Source: Rhizobiaceae bacterium | GTDB taxonomy: Bacteria > Pseudomonadota > Alphaproteobacteria > Rhizobiales > Rhizobiaceae | Length of the DNA: 64,000 nucleotides | Reading direction: 5' to 3' | NCBI GenBank assembly: GCA_017643025.1 | Contig: JAEPOG010000002.1 | Span: 558,001 to 622,000 of the forward strand | Part shown: in pieces, positions 62,901-64,000 of the stretch | How positions within the stretch are numbered: the first letter of the stretch is position 1 | Layout of the letters: the number at the start of each line of letters is the position of its first letter | Notes under the pieces: generated by a model | Database searches by the model: none | What the model saw: the letters and a program-made list of their open reading frames with translations, nothing else | What the model was told of the DNA's origin: nothing | Translations under genes and position numbers: made by a program

Positions 62901-64000
62901 ATGGCCGATTTCGTCGCCGTACTGAAAAAGACCATCAGCGGATTGAGCGACAACACCCCGCAAATGCGGGAGAGGGTCTATCAGAAAGCACGCGACACCG
63001 TGGCGGCGCGCCTTGCCGCCATGCAACCCCAGCCTTCATCGATCGTGGTCGAGCGCCAGAAGAAGGCGCTGGAGACGGCAATCGAGGCCGTTGAAGCAGG
63101 GTATGCGCGCGAGGACGATGGCGAGGACGAATTCGCGGCGATCTTTTCCGGCTCGGACACCAAGCCGGCAATGCCGAAGGCTGTACCGCCCGAGACGGTC
63201 GCAGAGCCGGCAACTTCCGACAAGCCTGAGGAACCTGCGAAGGTCGAACCGGCAGCTACCGGCCCCGAGATGGAGGCCGACGATGCCAGCGCGGATGGCG
63301 AGGCCGGCTCTGATGCCGGAGATGATGCCGCCGAGGATAAGGAAACCGAGCTGGCGCCTGTTGCCGCCACGGCGCGACCGGTGCCCGAACTGCCCGGCTC
63401 GCAATTGGGCGCCAACAGGAACGATGCCCCGGCAAAGCCCAGGCCGGCTGCAAAACGCAGGATCAGCGGCGGGCTTATTGCCGCCGTGGTGGCCCTCTTC
63501 GTCGTTGCCGCTGCAGGCTACGGTATCTGGCTGAATCGCGACGCCTTCATGGCGCTCGTCGCGCCGACGGAGGAAGTGACGGTCGTGCCGGAGAATACGG
63601 AGCCGGCGGAGCAGACGGTGCAGGAAGAGGCTGCTCCGGTCGAGCAGGCGGCGGTCGAGGAGGAGCCGGCGACCGAGGATGCGGCAGCTGCCGAAACACC
63701 TCCGGCCGAGGAGATCGCTGCAACCGGCGACGAGGATCAGGAAAAGTTCACGCAGCGGCTGACAGTCGAGGGCGGCGAGGTCGATCCCGGCCCGGCGGGG
63801 GGCACGCCCTCGGTTGGTGAGGGAACATCCGTCGCGACAGCCACGCAGACCGGTGGAAACGCTGAAACCGGTGCAAGCGGCGACGGTCCGTCGGCATCAT
63901 CCGAAGCGGCGGCACTGCCCGTCGGACAGCGCGCGATCTTCTACGAGGAACGCACCACCGTTTCGGACAGCACTGCGGAGCGGGGCGCTACGGTATGGTC
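62901..64000 (+). CDS. Acidic membrane-anchored hypothetical protein (3' end outside window)
   Basis: The frame is open from ATG 62901 to the window end (366 codons, no stop). N-terminal charged helical part (MADFVAVLKKTISGLSDN, RQKKALETAIEAVEAG), an Ala/Glu/Asp-rich disordered region, one transmembrane helix at about residues 193-213 (ISGGLIAAVVALFVVAAAGY), then another acidic repeat-like region with EEPA/AAET runs. It starts 47 bases after purA and may be co-transcribed. No known function. Confidence 0.8.
   Translation, partial: MADFVAVLKKTISGLSDNTPQMRERVYQKARDTVAARLAAMQPQPSSIVVERQKKALETAIEAVEAGYAREDDGEDEFAAIFSGSDTKPAMPKAVPPETVAEPATSDKPEEPAKVEPAATGPEMEADDASADGEAGSDAGDDAAEDKETELAPVAATARPVPELPGSQLGANRNDAPAKPRPAAKRRISGGLIAAVVALFVVAAAGYGIWLNRDAFMALVAPTEEVTVVPENTEPAEQTVQEEAAPVEQAAVEEEPATEDAAAAETPPAEEIAATGDEDQEKFTQRLTVEGGEVDPGPAGGTPSVGEGTSVATATQTGGNAETGASGDGPSASSEAAALPVGQRAIFYEERTTVSDSTAERGATVW

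Overview
The window is a GC-rich alphaproteobacterial chromosome segment, most likely from the Hyphomicrobiales (Rhizobiales), near the Mesorhizobium/Phyllobacteriaceae group. The evidence is the gene order zapE-mdh-sucC-sucD-sucA-sucB-lpdA, rpmE divergent from an ABC exporter, ruvCAB followed by ybgC-tolQRAB-pal-cpoB-tilS-ftsH, an RcdA-type protein, Omp25-like short barrels, and perfect TTAA-N7-TTAA CtrA boxes. There is no rRNA or tRNA gene that I can see. Almost every gene is intact; only the last is cut by the window edge.

Layout. 0.1-13.6 kb: a TCA-cycle run on the + strand (malate dehydrogenase, succinyl-CoA synthetase, 2-oxoglutarate dehydrogenase E1/E2/E3). A cupin gene lies between sucC and sucD, and five small genes lie between sucB and lpdA. 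13.6-15.9 kb: ribosomal protein L31 (-) and an ABC exporter (+). 15.9-25.6 kb: nine genes on the - strand: M20 amidohydrolase, FAD dehydrogenase, M32 carboxypeptidase, a MotA-like/OmpA-MotB-like motor pair, suhB, efp, a Sel1-repeat protein and a ThiE-like protein. 25.8-34.3 kb: two TSUP transporters, an acyl-CoA synthetase, a DUF2269 membrane protein, a candidate small RNA with rcdA, ruvCAB and a SulP transporter. 34.4-44.0 kb: the cell-envelope Tol-Pal cluster, tilS and ftsH.

44.0-53.9 kb is an accessory island between ftsH and glmM, genes that are usually neighbours in this group. It holds (i) a translationally coupled two-gene operon encoding a protein with one clear and two probable TIR-like domains and a 1399-residue nSTAND-type NTPase with a transmembrane helix, a repetitive coiled coil and about 15 WD40 repeats, which looks like an uncharacterised NLR-like defence or signalling system; (ii) an overlapping pair of small genes, one with a CxxC/HPPH/CxxC treble-clef-like motif, preceded by a cluster of GANTC (CcrM) sites on the helical period; and (iii) a TetR regulator divergent from a beta-helix protein/di-haem cytochrome pair (TIGR03805/TIGR03806-like). 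53.9-64 kb returns to core genes: glmM, two tandem CtrA-box-preceded outer-membrane proteins, serC (with its leader RNA)-serA, an EamA transporter, purA and a truncated acidic membrane protein.

Two themes cross the window. Four perfect CtrA boxes (29056, 29207, 55406, 56448) and weaker ones before tolQ and pal suggest cell-cycle control of envelope genes, of rcdA and of a candidate small RNA. The TIR/STAND operon is the best candidate for an undescribed system.
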